A stretch of DNA of 64,000 nt, from contig NZ_BBQH01000012.1 in NCBI RefSeq assembly GCF_018397995.1, positions 138,144-202,143 on the forward strand. The letters run 5' to 3'. Positions 51,550 to 60,226 of the stretch are shown here, in pieces (the stretch's first letter is position 1; each line of letters begins with the position of its first letter). Below the pieces are notes generated by a model. That model searched no databases. It saw only the letters and a list, made by a program, of their open reading frames with translations, and was not told where the DNA came from. The DNA is from Rhizomonospora bruguierae (GTDB taxonomy: Bacteria; Actinomycetota; Actinomycetes; Mycobacteriales; Micromonosporaceae). Made by a program: the position numbers and the translations under genes.

Positions 51550-51559
51550 GGCGGCCCCG

Positions 51560-52750
51560 TCACGACCTCGCGGCCGGGGCGAGGTCCTCGAAGGCCGCCA
51601 GATACCCGCGAGCGCAGTGGGCGAGCGTGAACTGGGCCGGCAGCAGGCTCTCCCGCGATGCCCGCTTCCGGGTCGCGTCCCGCAGTGCCTCCGCGACCAG
51701 CCCGGGGTCCGCCGGGTCGACCTGCCGCATGACGCGGGCCAGCGTCTCGGAGCCGAGCGAGCCCGCCGGCACCACGCACGGCAGTCCGCAGGCGAGCGCC
51801 TCCAGCCCCGCCATCGGCAGCCCTACCTCCATCCGCGCGGTGGTGAGCAGGGCCACGTCCGCGGCCGAGTAGTACCGTCGCACGTCGTCCCGGTGCACCC
51901 GGCCGACGAATCGCACCATCTCACCCAACCGCAGGTCGCGGGCCAGGCCACGCAGGCGGCTCTCGTCCGGCCCGTCGCCGACTATGAGGAACGCGTAGTC
52001 CGCCGCATGTCCGCGGTCGCGCAGCGTGGCAGCCGCCCGCAGCACCCGGTCCAGCCGCTTCTGTACGTGCACCCGGCCGACGCAGGCGACGACGGCGGTG
52101 GCTTCGGCAATACCCAGCGCCCGCCGGATCTCCGCCCGCCCGGCCGGGTCGAAGGCGCGCTCCTCGACACGCACGCCGTTATGGATCAACTGCACCCGCT
52201 CCGCCGGCACGGACCAGCGTAGCGGCGCGGCGGCCAGCGACCGGACGACGTTGTCTCCGACCGCGACGATCCGGTCGAAGTCCCGGTACCGGGCGGCGTC
52301 CCGGAGCAGCCCGAGCGCGTTCTTCGGCGTCGTGGCGAGCGACCGCGGGTTAGCCGCCCGCAGCTTCGATCCGATTTCCATGGTGGACGTCCCGTGGGCC
52401 TGCATCACGAACGGCGTCCCCGGGTGCCGTTCACGGTCACGGACCACCGAGTACGCCCCCGCGCTCACCGAGAGCACGACGCCCGGCGCTTCGGCCAGTG
52501 CGGACCAGTAGCGGCGGGAGGCTTCCCACCACCCCGCGGAATAGGCGCCGGGGCGGGTACCGGCGAGCGGTACGACCCTGACACCATCCTCGGTGAACGG
52601 AGCCTCCGTCCCCGGTAGCACGGTGGTCACGACGCACACCTCGCGGACCGACCGGGCCCACTCGACCGCCAGGCTCCACGCCAGCGTCTCCATGCCGCCC
52701 GTATGGTGGTGCGGCGTGGCGCGGGAATAAATCAGTATCGACTCGATCAC
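51560..52750 (-). CDS. GT4-type glycosyltransferase
   Basis: A 396-aa GT-B enzyme. The N-terminal part has SRATPHHHTGGMETLAW, typical of GT4 with an HxGG acceptor loop. The donor part has CVGRVHVQKRLDRVLRA, IVGDGPDESRLRGLARDL and VGLPMAGLEALACGLPCVVP. GTG 52750 overlaps the stop of the gene upstream (GTGA). It is followed after 10 bp by the flippase. Confidence 0.92.
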   Translation of the reverse strand: MIESILIYSRATPHHHTGGMETLAWSLAVEWARSVREVCVVTTVLPGTEAPFTEDGVRVVPLAGTRPGAYSAGWWEASRRYWSALAEAPGVVLSVSAGAYSVVRDRERHPGTPFVMQAHGTSTMEIGSKLRAANPRSLATTPKNALGLLRDAARYRDFDRIVAVGDNVVRSLAAAPLRWSVPAERVQLIHNGVRVEERAFDPAGRAEIRRALGIAEATAVVACVGRVHVQKRLDRVLRAAATLRDRGHAADYAFLIVGDGPDESRLRGLARDLRLGEMVRFVGRVHRDDVRRYYSAADVALLTTARMEVGLPMAGLEALACGLPCVVPAGSLGSETLARVMRQVDPADPGLVAEALRDATRKRASRESLLPAQFTLAHCARGYLAAFEDLAPAARS

Positions 52751-53880
52751 GTGAGCGTCCTATACAGCGCTTCTAGCTTGTCGGTCTGTCGGCGCAGGTC
52801 GAACCGCTCCCGGACCAGGTTCCGGCCGGCCTTGCCGAACTGGTCGCACAGTTGCGGATCGCGCAGGAGCGCCACCAACCGCTCTGCCAGGTCCGCCGGC
52901 TTCCGCTCGGGCACCAGGAAGCCGTTGGTGCCGTCCGTGACGGCCTCGGGAATACCGCCGTGGTCCGTACCCACCACCGGCTTGCCGGATGCGCCAGCCT
53001 CCAGCAGCACCATGCCCAGCCCTTCCTGGTCGCCATTCGCGGCGGTGACACTGGGCAGGCACAGCACCTGCGACTCGGCCAGCAGCCGCAGCGTCTCGCC
53101 GTGCGGTTGGGCGCCGAGGAACCGGACCGCGTCCGCCACGGCCAACTCGGTGGCCAGGTCGTTCAGCGCGGCGTGCAGTGGACCGTCGCCGACGATCACC
53201 AGTTCGGCGTCGGGGACCGCCGTGCGGACGAGGGCGAACGCGCGCAGGAGGTCGTCCGTGCCCTTCTTGGCGACCAGGCGCGCCACATGCAGGATCCGGG
53301 GGGCGTCGATAACGCCGGTGGGCCGGATCGCCTCCACGTCCACGCCGATCGGCAGGACGACCGTGCGCTCCGCCGGGTACCCCCAGTCCACCGCGCGGCG
53401 GCGGATGTGCTCGGAGACGCAGATGAAGGCGGCGCCGGAGTCGAACAGGTCGCCCCGCCAGCCGACATAGTTCATCCAGGACGGCTTCCGCGAGGCCAGG
53501 AGTTGGGACTTCGTGACCGTCACGTCGAAGCCGTGCAACGTGGTGACCAGCGGCACCCCCAGCGCCCTCGCCAGTGGGGCAGCGTAGACGCCCTCAACGC
53601 CGAAGTGGGCATGCAGCAACGCGGTCCGCCGCTCCTTGAGCGCCGCCCGCAGCGGTCCCGGGCAGCGCGCCACCGTGTACGCCAGCACCGCCCGGCGTCC
53701 GAAATCCGCCACGCTAACCGAGTCGACATCCGGCCCGGTCGGCACCGGGTCCCTCGCCACGTACAGCGGCCGGTGCCGGCGCAGGGCGCCCGCCTGGGCC
53801 CGGATGAAGGTCTCCGACGGCAGGAACTGCTGATGTCTCAGCACGCCGACCGTCGGCCCGGCCGGGTGCGCTTCCGGCAT
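52747..53880 (-). CDS. GT4-type glycosyltransferase
   Basis: A 377-aa GT-B enzyme from ATG 53880 (MPEAHPAGPTVG), with GAGGAGG nine bases and AAGGA three bases upstream. Donor-site motifs are HVARLVAKKGTDDLL, VIVGDGPLHAALNDLA and SVTAANGDQEGLGMVLLEAG (the E-x-x-G-x-x-x-x-E region). The first 167 bp of this gene lie inside the reading frame of the upstream ligase gene, in a different frame. Confidence 0.92.
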   Translation of the reverse strand: MPEAHPAGPTVGVLRHQQFLPSETFIRAQAGALRRHRPLYVARDPVPTGPDVDSVSVADFGRRAVLAYTVARCPGPLRAALKERRTALLHAHFGVEGVYAAPLARALGVPLVTTLHGFDVTVTKSQLLASRKPSWMNYVGWRGDLFDSGAAFICVSEHIRRRAVDWGYPAERTVVLPIGVDVEAIRPTGVIDAPRILHVARLVAKKGTDDLLRAFALVRTAVPDAELVIVGDGPLHAALNDLATELAVADAVRFLGAQPHGETLRLLAESQVLCLPSVTAANGDQEGLGMVLLEAGASGKPVVGTDHGGIPEAVTDGTNGFLVPERKPADLAERLVALLRDPQLCDQFGKAGRNLVRERFDLRRQTDKLEALYRTLT

Positions 53881-55219
53881 TGTCCTTCGCCTCCTCGCCA
53901 ACGGGGCGGATCAGGTGAGCGATCAGCAGTGCAAGCACCGGAATCAGGTGGATCTCGCCGAAGACATCAGTGTTCTCGCCCATGCCCTGGACGACGACCC
54001 AGGCGAGGGCGGCACCCGCGAACGCGACGAACCGTTTGTCGACCCCGGCGCGGCGGGACAGGCCGCCAGCGACGAGCCAGCACGCCACCGCGAAGAACGC
54101 GACGCTCAGCGCCAGGCCCGCGAGGCCAGCATTGGACCAGGCGGCCAGCAGGACGTTGTGCGGGGGGAAGCTGCGGTAGAGCCCGCGCTCGGCGGCGTAG
54201 TCCGGAAAGCCGGCGTCCCAGCCGCCGTACCCCAGCCCGAGCAGCGGGTGCTCCCGGAAGGACTCCCCGCCGAACTCCCAGATGGCGGTGCGGCCGACGA
54301 ACGCCTCGACGATCGCACGGCGCAGGGCAGCATTGACGACGAGCAGCAGAAGGGCGCCCGCCGCTCCCGCCGAAACCGCACCGACCAGCAGGTACCGGCG
54401 GGCGGCGGGCAGGGTGAAGCGGCTCATCTGGTACGAGCCGAGGGCGGCCGCGGGCAGCACGACCGCGAGGATCGTGGCGGACTTCGAGCCGGTGAACGGG
54501 ACGGCGGCGAGCGCGACGACCCCGGTCGCGGCCACCCAGCGGGTGCGGGTCAGGCCCGCCACGGCCAGCGCGGCGAGCCCATTCACGCCGAGGAACATGG
54601 CGGCCACGTTCGCGTTGACGAAGACCCCACCCGCCTTGGCAGGGTCGAGGACGTTGTTCGGACTGTCGCCGAACAGGGCCACGACCGTGTTGTGCCCAGC
54701 GAAGAAGCCACCGACTGAACGCAGGAAGGCGTCCTCGACACCGGGCAGGAAACGGAAGGTGACGACAAGGCACGCCTCCGCGATCACCCACGGCCAGTAG
54801 AACGACTGGATGGAGCGCAGCAGTGCGGGTTTGCGTCGTAGCGCGGCGGCCATCACCGCCAGCGTGACGATGAACTGTCCGAGCAGGACCACCGGTTGCA
54901 GGCCGGCACGCGGGTCGGGCGACCAGGCGAGCGCGAGCACCCGCACCACCAACAGCCCGGCCAGGACGGCGAACAGGCCGGTGTGCGGAAGTGACGGCCA
55001 CGGGCGGCGCGCGAGCCGGACCAGGCCGCCCGCCGCGAGCAGCAGGGCGACCAGCGTCGTGAGCGCCACGTCGAGCGTGCCTTCGGGGAGCAGGTACACC
55101 TGCGGCAGCGCGAGGAAGAGAAGGATGGCGGCCTGTGTTCGCGGTGCTGAGCCAGAGACCGCACCGGCGATGTGGCCGGCCAGTCCACGGACCGTGCGGG
55201 ACGACGGAGCACTAGACAT
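53714..55219 (-). CDS. O-antigen ligase/Wzy-like polysaccharide polymerase
   Basis: A 501-aa polytopic membrane protein, about 11-12 helices over residues ~30-440. The large extracytoplasmic loop (EHPLLGLGYGGWDAGFPDY, FPPHNVLLAAWSNAGLAG) carries the GxGxGGW and HN(V/L) features of the Wzy/WaaL superfamily. After the last helix (VLALLIAHLIRP) a ~60-residue Gly/Pro/Ala tail overlaps the next gene. The tail's composition suggests it may be a by-product of the other frame, i.e. a lost stop. Start ATG 55219. Eight bases overlap with the glycosyltransferase upstream. Confidence 0.85.
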   Translation of the reverse strand: MSSAPSSRTVRGLAGHIAGAVSGSAPRTQAAILLFLALPQVYLLPEGTLDVALTTLVALLLAAGGLVRLARRPWPSLPHTGLFAVLAGLLVVRVLALAWSPDPRAGLQPVVLLGQFIVTLAVMAAALRRKPALLRSIQSFYWPWVIAEACLVVTFRFLPGVEDAFLRSVGGFFAGHNTVVALFGDSPNNVLDPAKAGGVFVNANVAAMFLGVNGLAALAVAGLTRTRWVAATGVVALAAVPFTGSKSATILAVVLPAAALGSYQMSRFTLPAARRYLLVGAVSAGAAGALLLLVVNAALRRAIVEAFVGRTAIWEFGGESFREHPLLGLGYGGWDAGFPDYAAERGLYRSFPPHNVLLAAWSNAGLAGLALSVAFFAVACWLVAGGLSRRAGVDKRFVAFAGAALAWVVVQGMGENTDVFGEIHLIPVLALLIAHLIRPVGEEAKDNAGSAPGRADGRRAETSAVPAVGDLHPGPGGRPAPAPAAVRGEGPGADRAGCRLG

Positions 55220-56396
55220 GGGCGTCCTCGGCTCCCTGGTCGACCGCCCGCGCCACGATCTCCCGCAGCACCTCACCACGATGTTCCCAACCGAAGTTCC
55301 GGGCGTACCCGGTCCGGGCGTGGATGTCCTCGTCAGCGCCGGGATCGATCGCCGCCAGGACCCGGGCCACGAAGTCGTCGGTGTCGCCGGCGACTTCGAC
55401 GAGGCTGGTCTCCCCGGCGACCCGCACGACCTCCGGGATCGCGGTGCTGACCACGCCGACGCCGCCCGCCAGGTACTCGTAGCACTTGAGCGGGCTGACC
55501 CCGGCGGTGTATCCGTTGCGGGCGTAGGGGATCAACCCGATCGTGCATTCTCCGACCACCTCGGCCAGCCGGTCCAGCTTGAGCACGCCCAGGTACTTCG
55601 CGCCCAGCCGCTGAAGTTCCGCCAGTTCGGCGGCGAAGCCGGTCGCGACCGGGCCGGCCAGCAGCAGATCGCCGCGGCCACGCAGCGCGGTCGCGAGCGC
55701 GCGCAGCAGATTGGTGTCGAGTTTGTGGGGCGACAGGTTGCCCGCGAATATCGCCGCCGGGCGGCGTCGCGCGGCGGGGCGCGCCGCCGCCGAGAACACG
55801 TCCACGTCAGCGACGTTCGGCAGCGTGCGGACGCGGGGGAAAGCCACCCCGGCGAGGTGCTCGGCCACCCCGTCGCTGGTCGCGATCGCCATTGTCGCCC
55901 GCGTCGCGAGCCGCCGCTCCCCCGCGCCGACCGCCACCGCGTCGATGCCGGGAAACGCCTGGTAGATGTCGACGCAGTGGTAGAGAGTGCAGTCGGCGTA
56001 CCGCTCCAGGTCGTAGGTGACCGGGGTGAACGTCCATAGGATCCGGGGACGAGGGCCACGGCGCCACTGCGTGACGGCCCGCTCCAGCAGGAGCCGGTTC
56101 GGCACGCGCGTCGGCGCCCGGTGCAGTGGCACCACGAGCGGGGAAATGATCTTCGCGCGCTCGGGTATCGGGCGGTACGCGGTCGTGGTCTGCCCGCGGA
56201 TGGAGTTGCGCAGCCGCTGCGCCATCCGCCCGAGGTCCCGAGCGTCCACCCGCGGTCGCCGCAGCCCGAGGGACTCGACGAAGTGCGTGTCGTACGCCCG
56301 GGCCAGCTCACGCACCACGTAGTGCTGGTTCGTGGCGATCGGCGAACTCCACTCGGCGGTCCCGAGCACCAGGATCGTGGGTGACGCACCCGTCAC
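55212..56396 (-). CDS. Glycosyltransferase (GT-B, GT4-like)
   Basis: A 394-aa protein from GTG 56396. It starts TILVLGTAEWSSPIATNQH, with an acceptor domain unlike the neighbours (LYHCVDIYQAFPGIDAVA resembles putative polysaccharide-type glycosyltransferases such as GumK/TuaH-like). The donor domain has AIFAGNLSPHKLDTNLLRA and GLIPYARNGYTAGVSPLKCYEYLAGGV. The start overlaps the acyltransferase stop (GTGA). Confidence 0.88.
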   Translation of the reverse strand: MTGASPTILVLGTAEWSSPIATNQHYVVRELARAYDTHFVESLGLRRPRVDARDLGRMAQRLRNSIRGQTTTAYRPIPERAKIISPLVVPLHRAPTRVPNRLLLERAVTQWRRGPRPRILWTFTPVTYDLERYADCTLYHCVDIYQAFPGIDAVAVGAGERRLATRATMAIATSDGVAEHLAGVAFPRVRTLPNVADVDVFSAAARPAARRRPAAIFAGNLSPHKLDTNLLRALATALRGRGDLLLAGPVATGFAAELAELQRLGAKYLGVLKLDRLAEVVGECTIGLIPYARNGYTAGVSPLKCYEYLAGGVGVVSTAIPEVVRVAGETSLVEVAGDTDDFVARVLAAIDPGADEDIHARTGYARNFGWEHRGEVLREIVARAVDQGAEDAHV

Positions 56397-57592
56397 GGCT
56401 GCTCCGATCGCTGAACGGCTGCGGTATCCGTGGCGCGGATCCGGGCGAAGCTGTCGCGCAGGCCGCTGCGCAGCGCCCTGGCCGCTGGGCGCTCCACCAA
56501 CCGGTAGGTGGCGTAGCCGAGCAGCAGAACGGCGGCCACGACCACGGCGGCCAACAGCAACGGCGGCACCCGGTCGTGCAACTGTCTGATCGCGGCCAGG
56601 CCCAGCTGGTGGTGCAGCAGGTACACCGGGTAGGTGAGCGCGCCGACGGTCACCAGCCCGCGCCACCGCACCCAGGAGAACCAGCCCAGCGCCACTCCCA
56701 CCATGACCGCGAAGAACACCAGCATGACGGCCAGCGTGACCGGGTAGGAGATGATGCCCCGCTTCACCGGGTCGCGCTGCGCCAAGCAGGCCATGGAGAT
56801 CGCGATCGAGGTGCCGAGCATGCACCACAGCAGCAGATCCGGACCGAACCGGCGAATCAGATACAACGTGATGCCGGCTACGAAGAACGGCGCGTAGAAC
56901 GGCTCCACAATCGCGTTGAGGAAGCCAGAGCCCGTATAGATCGAGAACAACGACACGACCGTCCAGAGCATGCTGAACAGGACCACCCGACGATACGTGA
57001 CCCCGAGGTGGACCACGATCGCGAACAGCAGGTAGAACTTCAGCTCCACGAAGAGCGTCCAGTACACGCTGTCGACGGACGGGACGTTCAGGAACTTCTG
57101 CAGCATGGTCAGGTTGATCGCCACATGCGACAGGTGCGGCCGTTCCCCCTCCAGTGGCAGCAGCGAGAGCACGGCCGCGGTCACCACGACAGCGAACATG
57201 TACCCGGGCATCAGCCGGGCCACCCGAGAGGTGAAGAACTGGGCCAGCGAGCGCCCCCAACTACTCATGCAGATGACGAAGCCGCTGATCACGAAGAACG
57301 CCTCGACGCCGAGCCACGCGTACTGCAGGGCCGCCTTCACCGGGGCGCCGAACGCCGCCTCGTCGGCGCCCCAGGCACCGCCGGACGAGGGCAGAAAGTG
57401 GTATCCGACGATCGCCATGGCCGCGACGAAGCGCAGCAGGTCCACGACGTAGTGCCGGTTCTCCGCATCGGGGGGTGGCGCACCAGCCCCGTCGACCCCC
57501 GAGGCCGCTTCGGCGACGCTGGGCGTGGCTGGCGGCGGCAGTCCTGTCGACGATGCCTCGACGGCAGGTACTGTCCGGGTCTCGATGCTCAT
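56393..57592 (-). CDS. Acyltransferase 3 family membrane protein
   Basis: A 399-aa integral membrane O-acyltransferase (OafA/AlgI-independent type). The N-terminal ~45 residues are a soluble, Pro/Ala-rich lead, then RHYVVDLLRFVAAMAIVGYH with the catalytic-type R...H motif, FFVISGFVICMSSWGRS and about ten helices. ATG 57592 has GAGGAA upstream. First gene of the seven-gene operon; it probably acetylates or succinylates the polysaccharide. The divergent promoter region is shared with the DUF1800 gene (111 bp). Confidence 0.92.
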   Translation of the reverse strand: MSIETRTVPAVEASSTGLPPPATPSVAEAASGVDGAGAPPPDAENRHYVVDLLRFVAAMAIVGYHFLPSSGGAWGADEAAFGAPVKAALQYAWLGVEAFFVISGFVICMSSWGRSLAQFFTSRVARLMPGYMFAVVVTAAVLSLLPLEGERPHLSHVAINLTMLQKFLNVPSVDSVYWTLFVELKFYLLFAIVVHLGVTYRRVVLFSMLWTVVSLFSIYTGSGFLNAIVEPFYAPFFVAGITLYLIRRFGPDLLLWCMLGTSIAISMACLAQRDPVKRGIISYPVTLAVMLVFFAVMVGVALGWFSWVRWRGLVTVGALTYPVYLLHHQLGLAAIRQLHDRVPPLLLAAVVVAAVLLLGYATYRLVERPAARALRSGLRDSFARIRATDTAAVQRSEQP

Positions 57593-57668
57593 TGGTTCCT
57601 CGGGTGGCGCGCTCTGCTCGGCACCGGAAGGATATGTGAGGGCCGCTCGGCGTGGTGACCCGCCGTGT

Positions 57669-57704
57669 TTGCCGCCCCGTGGCCGTTCGCATATCTTCAG
57701 CTCA
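57669..57704 (+). promoter_or_regulatory. Promoter of leaderless DUF1800-DUF1501 transcript
   Basis: TTGCCG (57669-57674) and TATCTT (57692-57697) are 17 bases apart; ATG 57704 begins seven bases after the -10, and no Shine-Dalgarno site exists. The transcript therefore should begin at or next to the start codon. Confidence 0.65.
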
Positions 57705-58963
57705 TGTCGGGGGACGTCGCGCTGTTGCTGCACCGCGCCGGCTTCGGCCCCACACCGGCCGAACTCGCCGCGGCGCGCCAGTCCGGCTACGCCCGGACAC
57801 TGTCGAATCTTGTCGAACCCCCTGGTCCGGACGTGGATGCCACCGGCGCCCCCATGCCGGAGATCGGCTTGGACCCGTTCGCCGGCCTGCTGGACCCGGC
57901 GCCCGAACAGGTCGCCCGGGCGCACGCCATCCGTCGCGAGCAGACCAAGTTGATCTCCCAATGGTGGCTCGACAGGATGGTCGTGGCCAGCCACCAGGCG
58001 GTCGAGCGGCTCCAGTTCTTCTGGCAGGGTCACTGGGCCACGAAGGTCCCCAGCGCCCAGCTCATGCTCGGGCAGCACCGTGCGCTGCGGGCCGCCCGTG
58101 ACTTCACCGACATGGCGCACCGGATGGTCGCCGACCGGGCCCTGGTGTACTGGCTGGACGGCCAGCACAACAAGAAGGACGCACCGAACGAGAACCTCGC
58201 CCGCGAGCTGTTCGAACTGTTCATGCTCGGCATCGGGAACTACACCGAGAAGGACGTCAAGGAGGCCGCCCGGGCGCTGACCGGGTACCGCGTCGCGCTG
58301 GACAAGGAAGCACTGATCTTCGACCCGCAGCACCACGACACGGGGCTGAAGAGCGTCCTCGGCACCACTGCGAACCTCAACGCCCGCGGCCTTGTGGACC
58401 TGGTACTGACGCAGAAGTCCTGCCCCCGATTCATCGCCTCCCGCATGTGGTACCGCTACGCGTCGGCCAGCGACCCGATACCGGAGCGCGTTCAGGAGCG
58501 GATGGCCGCCGCATTCCCGCGGCCCCTGGCGATGCTCAAGGCGATGTTCGAGGACGATGCCTTCGGCACCACGGCCGGCACGATGGTGAAGCAGCCGGTC
58601 GAGTGGTTCGTCGGGGCGCTGCGCCACCTCGGCCTGCGGCCGGCGCGCCTGGATAACGAGAACTTCGATCGCCTCTACTGGGCGCTGGACGCGCTGGGGC
58701 AGCGCCCGTTCGCTCCGCCCAGCGTCGGCGGCTGGCCCGCCGGTACCGCCTGGCTGACCTCCGCCGCCGCGAACGGCAAGCTGGCCATCGCCAAGGAACT
58801 GGTCGACCTGGTGGACCCCGCACCGATGACGCCAGAGAGCGTGGCCTACGTACTGTGCGTGGAAAAGTGGACGGACCGCACGTACGCGGTGATGAAGGGC
58901 GTCACGGATCCCCGCCTGTTGCTGACGCTCGGCCTCGTGAGCCCCGAGTACCAGGTGACCTGA
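57704..58963 (+). CDS. DUF1800 family protein
   Basis: A 419-aa protein from ATG 57704 (MSGDVALLLHRAGFGPT); the LLHRAGFGPT start, DRMVVASHQAVERLQFFW, GHWATKVPS, NENLARELFELFMLGIGNY and YTEKDVKEAARALTGY are the family hallmarks. No signal peptide is seen, although its partner has a Tat signal. The stop abuts the DUF1501 start (TGAATG). DUF1800 and DUF1501 genes occur together widely; their biochemical function is not established. The coupling suggests one complex or export of one by the other. Confidence 0.9.
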   Translation: MSGDVALLLHRAGFGPTPAELAAARQSGYARTLSNLVEPPGPDVDATGAPMPEIGLDPFAGLLDPAPEQVARAHAIRREQTKLISQWWLDRMVVASHQAVERLQFFWQGHWATKVPSAQLMLGQHRALRAARDFTDMAHRMVADRALVYWLDGQHNKKDAPNENLARELFELFMLGIGNYTEKDVKEAARALTGYRVALDKEALIFDPQHHDTGLKSVLGTTANLNARGLVDLVLTQKSCPRFIASRMWYRYASASDPIPERVQERMAAAFPRPLAMLKAMFEDDAFGTTAGTMVKQPVEWFVGALRHLGLRPARLDNENFDRLYWALDALGQRPFAPPSVGGWPAGTAWLTSAAANGKLAIAKELVDLVDPAPMTPESVAYVLCVEKWTDRTYAVMKGVTDPRLLLTLGLVSPEYQVT

Positions 58964-60217
58964 ATGGACGCACTGACCCGCCGCCGCTTCCTCCTCGCAT
59001 CGGGCGCCGCCGGCGCCGCCGCCCTGGCCACCGGCTCGGCGGCCGTCCTGGGCCTCCGTGAACTGCTCGGCAAGGCTCCCGCCACCCCGGCGGACCACCA
59101 GCCGAAGCTGGTCCTGGTCACCCTCTACGGCGGCAACGACGGACTGAACACGGTCATCCCGTACGCCGACCCGGCGTACTTCCGCTGGCGCCCGGAACTG
59201 GCGTACGCGCCCGACAGGGTGCTCCGGCTGGACGACAGCCTCGGGCTCAACCCGATACTGACCGGGCTGAAGCGGATCTGGGACGCCAAGCGCCTCGCGA
59301 TCATCCGGGGCGTGCAGTACCCGAAGCCCAACCGGAGCCACTTCCGCTCGATGGACATCTGGCAGTCGGCCTCCCCCAGCGGACCGGTCAACACGGGCTG
59401 GATCGGGCGCTGGCTGGACGGCACGAAGGCACCGGTCGAGGCTGCGGTGAGTTTCGAACCCGTCCTCCCGCCCGTGCTCGTGGGCCGGACCCGGGCCGGC
59501 GCCTGCGTCAGCTACCAGGGCCTCGACCTGCCCGCCTGGATGGACGCGAACCTGGTCGCCGCGCTCGGCCGCCCCCAGCCCGGGGAGCCGCCGATGCAGG
59601 CGCGGGCCGCCGCCGCCTACGCCGACCTGATCAGCATGGAGCGGGTCGTCCGCGACGCGGAACGGATCACGGCCGGCCCCGCCGAGGAGAGCGAGGCCCC
59701 CGAGGTCGCCGCCACCGGCACCGGCGGGACCGGCGCGCTCGGGACCCAACTCGCGCTGGTCGCCCGCTGTGTGGAGGCCGGCGTGCCGACCCGGGTGTAC
59801 TCGGTGAGCCTCGGCGGATTCGACACCCATGCCGCCGAACGTGCCGGGCACGAGGTGCTCCTGGGCCAGTTGGACCGGTCCCTCACCAGCTTTGTGGACC
59901 GGTTGTCCCGTACCGAGGCCGGCCGCCGGGTGACCGTGGTCGTCTACAGCGAGTTCGGCCGCCGGGTGCGGGCCAACGCCTCCGACGGCACCGACCATGG
60001 CACCGCGGGTCCGGTTCTCGTCCTTGGCCCCGGGGTCGCGGGCGGCTTCTACGGCGAGCAGCCCAGCCTGACCGACCTCGACGACGGCGACCTCAAGGCG
60101 ACGGTGGACTTCCGCGACGTCTTCGGGACGGTGCTCGCCTCGGTGCTCGGTGCCGAGCCGGCCCGGTACCTGAACGGGTACCAGGCGAAGCTGCTGCCGT
60201 TCCTGCCACCGTCCTGA
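58964..60217 (+). CDS. DUF1501 family Tat-exported protein
   Basis: A 417-aa protein with a twin-arginine signal (TRRRFLL, residues 5-11) followed by Ala/Gly-rich hydrophobic sequence to ~30. The fold belongs to the alkaline-phosphatase-like/sulfatase clan; seen here are LVLVTLYGGNDGLNTVIPY, YSVSLGGFDTHA, YSEFGRRVRAN and DHGTAGPVLVLG, with conserved Asp/His likely to bind metal. Export across the membrane via Tat implies folding in the cytoplasm with cofactor. It lies inside the polysaccharide region and is convergent with the sugar transferase (9 bp between stops). Confidence 0.92.
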   Translation: MDALTRRRFLLASGAAGAAALATGSAAVLGLRELLGKAPATPADHQPKLVLVTLYGGNDGLNTVIPYADPAYFRWRPELAYAPDRVLRLDDSLGLNPILTGLKRIWDAKRLAIIRGVQYPKPNRSHFRSMDIWQSASPSGPVNTGWIGRWLDGTKAPVEAAVSFEPVLPPVLVGRTRAGACVSYQGLDLPAWMDANLVAALGRPQPGEPPMQARAAAAYADLISMERVVRDAERITAGPAEESEAPEVAATGTGGTGALGTQLALVARCVEAGVPTRVYSVSLGGFDTHAAERAGHEVLLGQLDRSLTSFVDRLSRTEAGRRVTVVVYSEFGRRVRANASDGTDHGTAGPVLVLGPGVAGGFYGEQPSLTDLDDGDLKATVDFRDVFGTVLASVLGAEPARYLNGYQAKLLPFLPPS

Positions 60218-60226
60218 CGCGACCGG

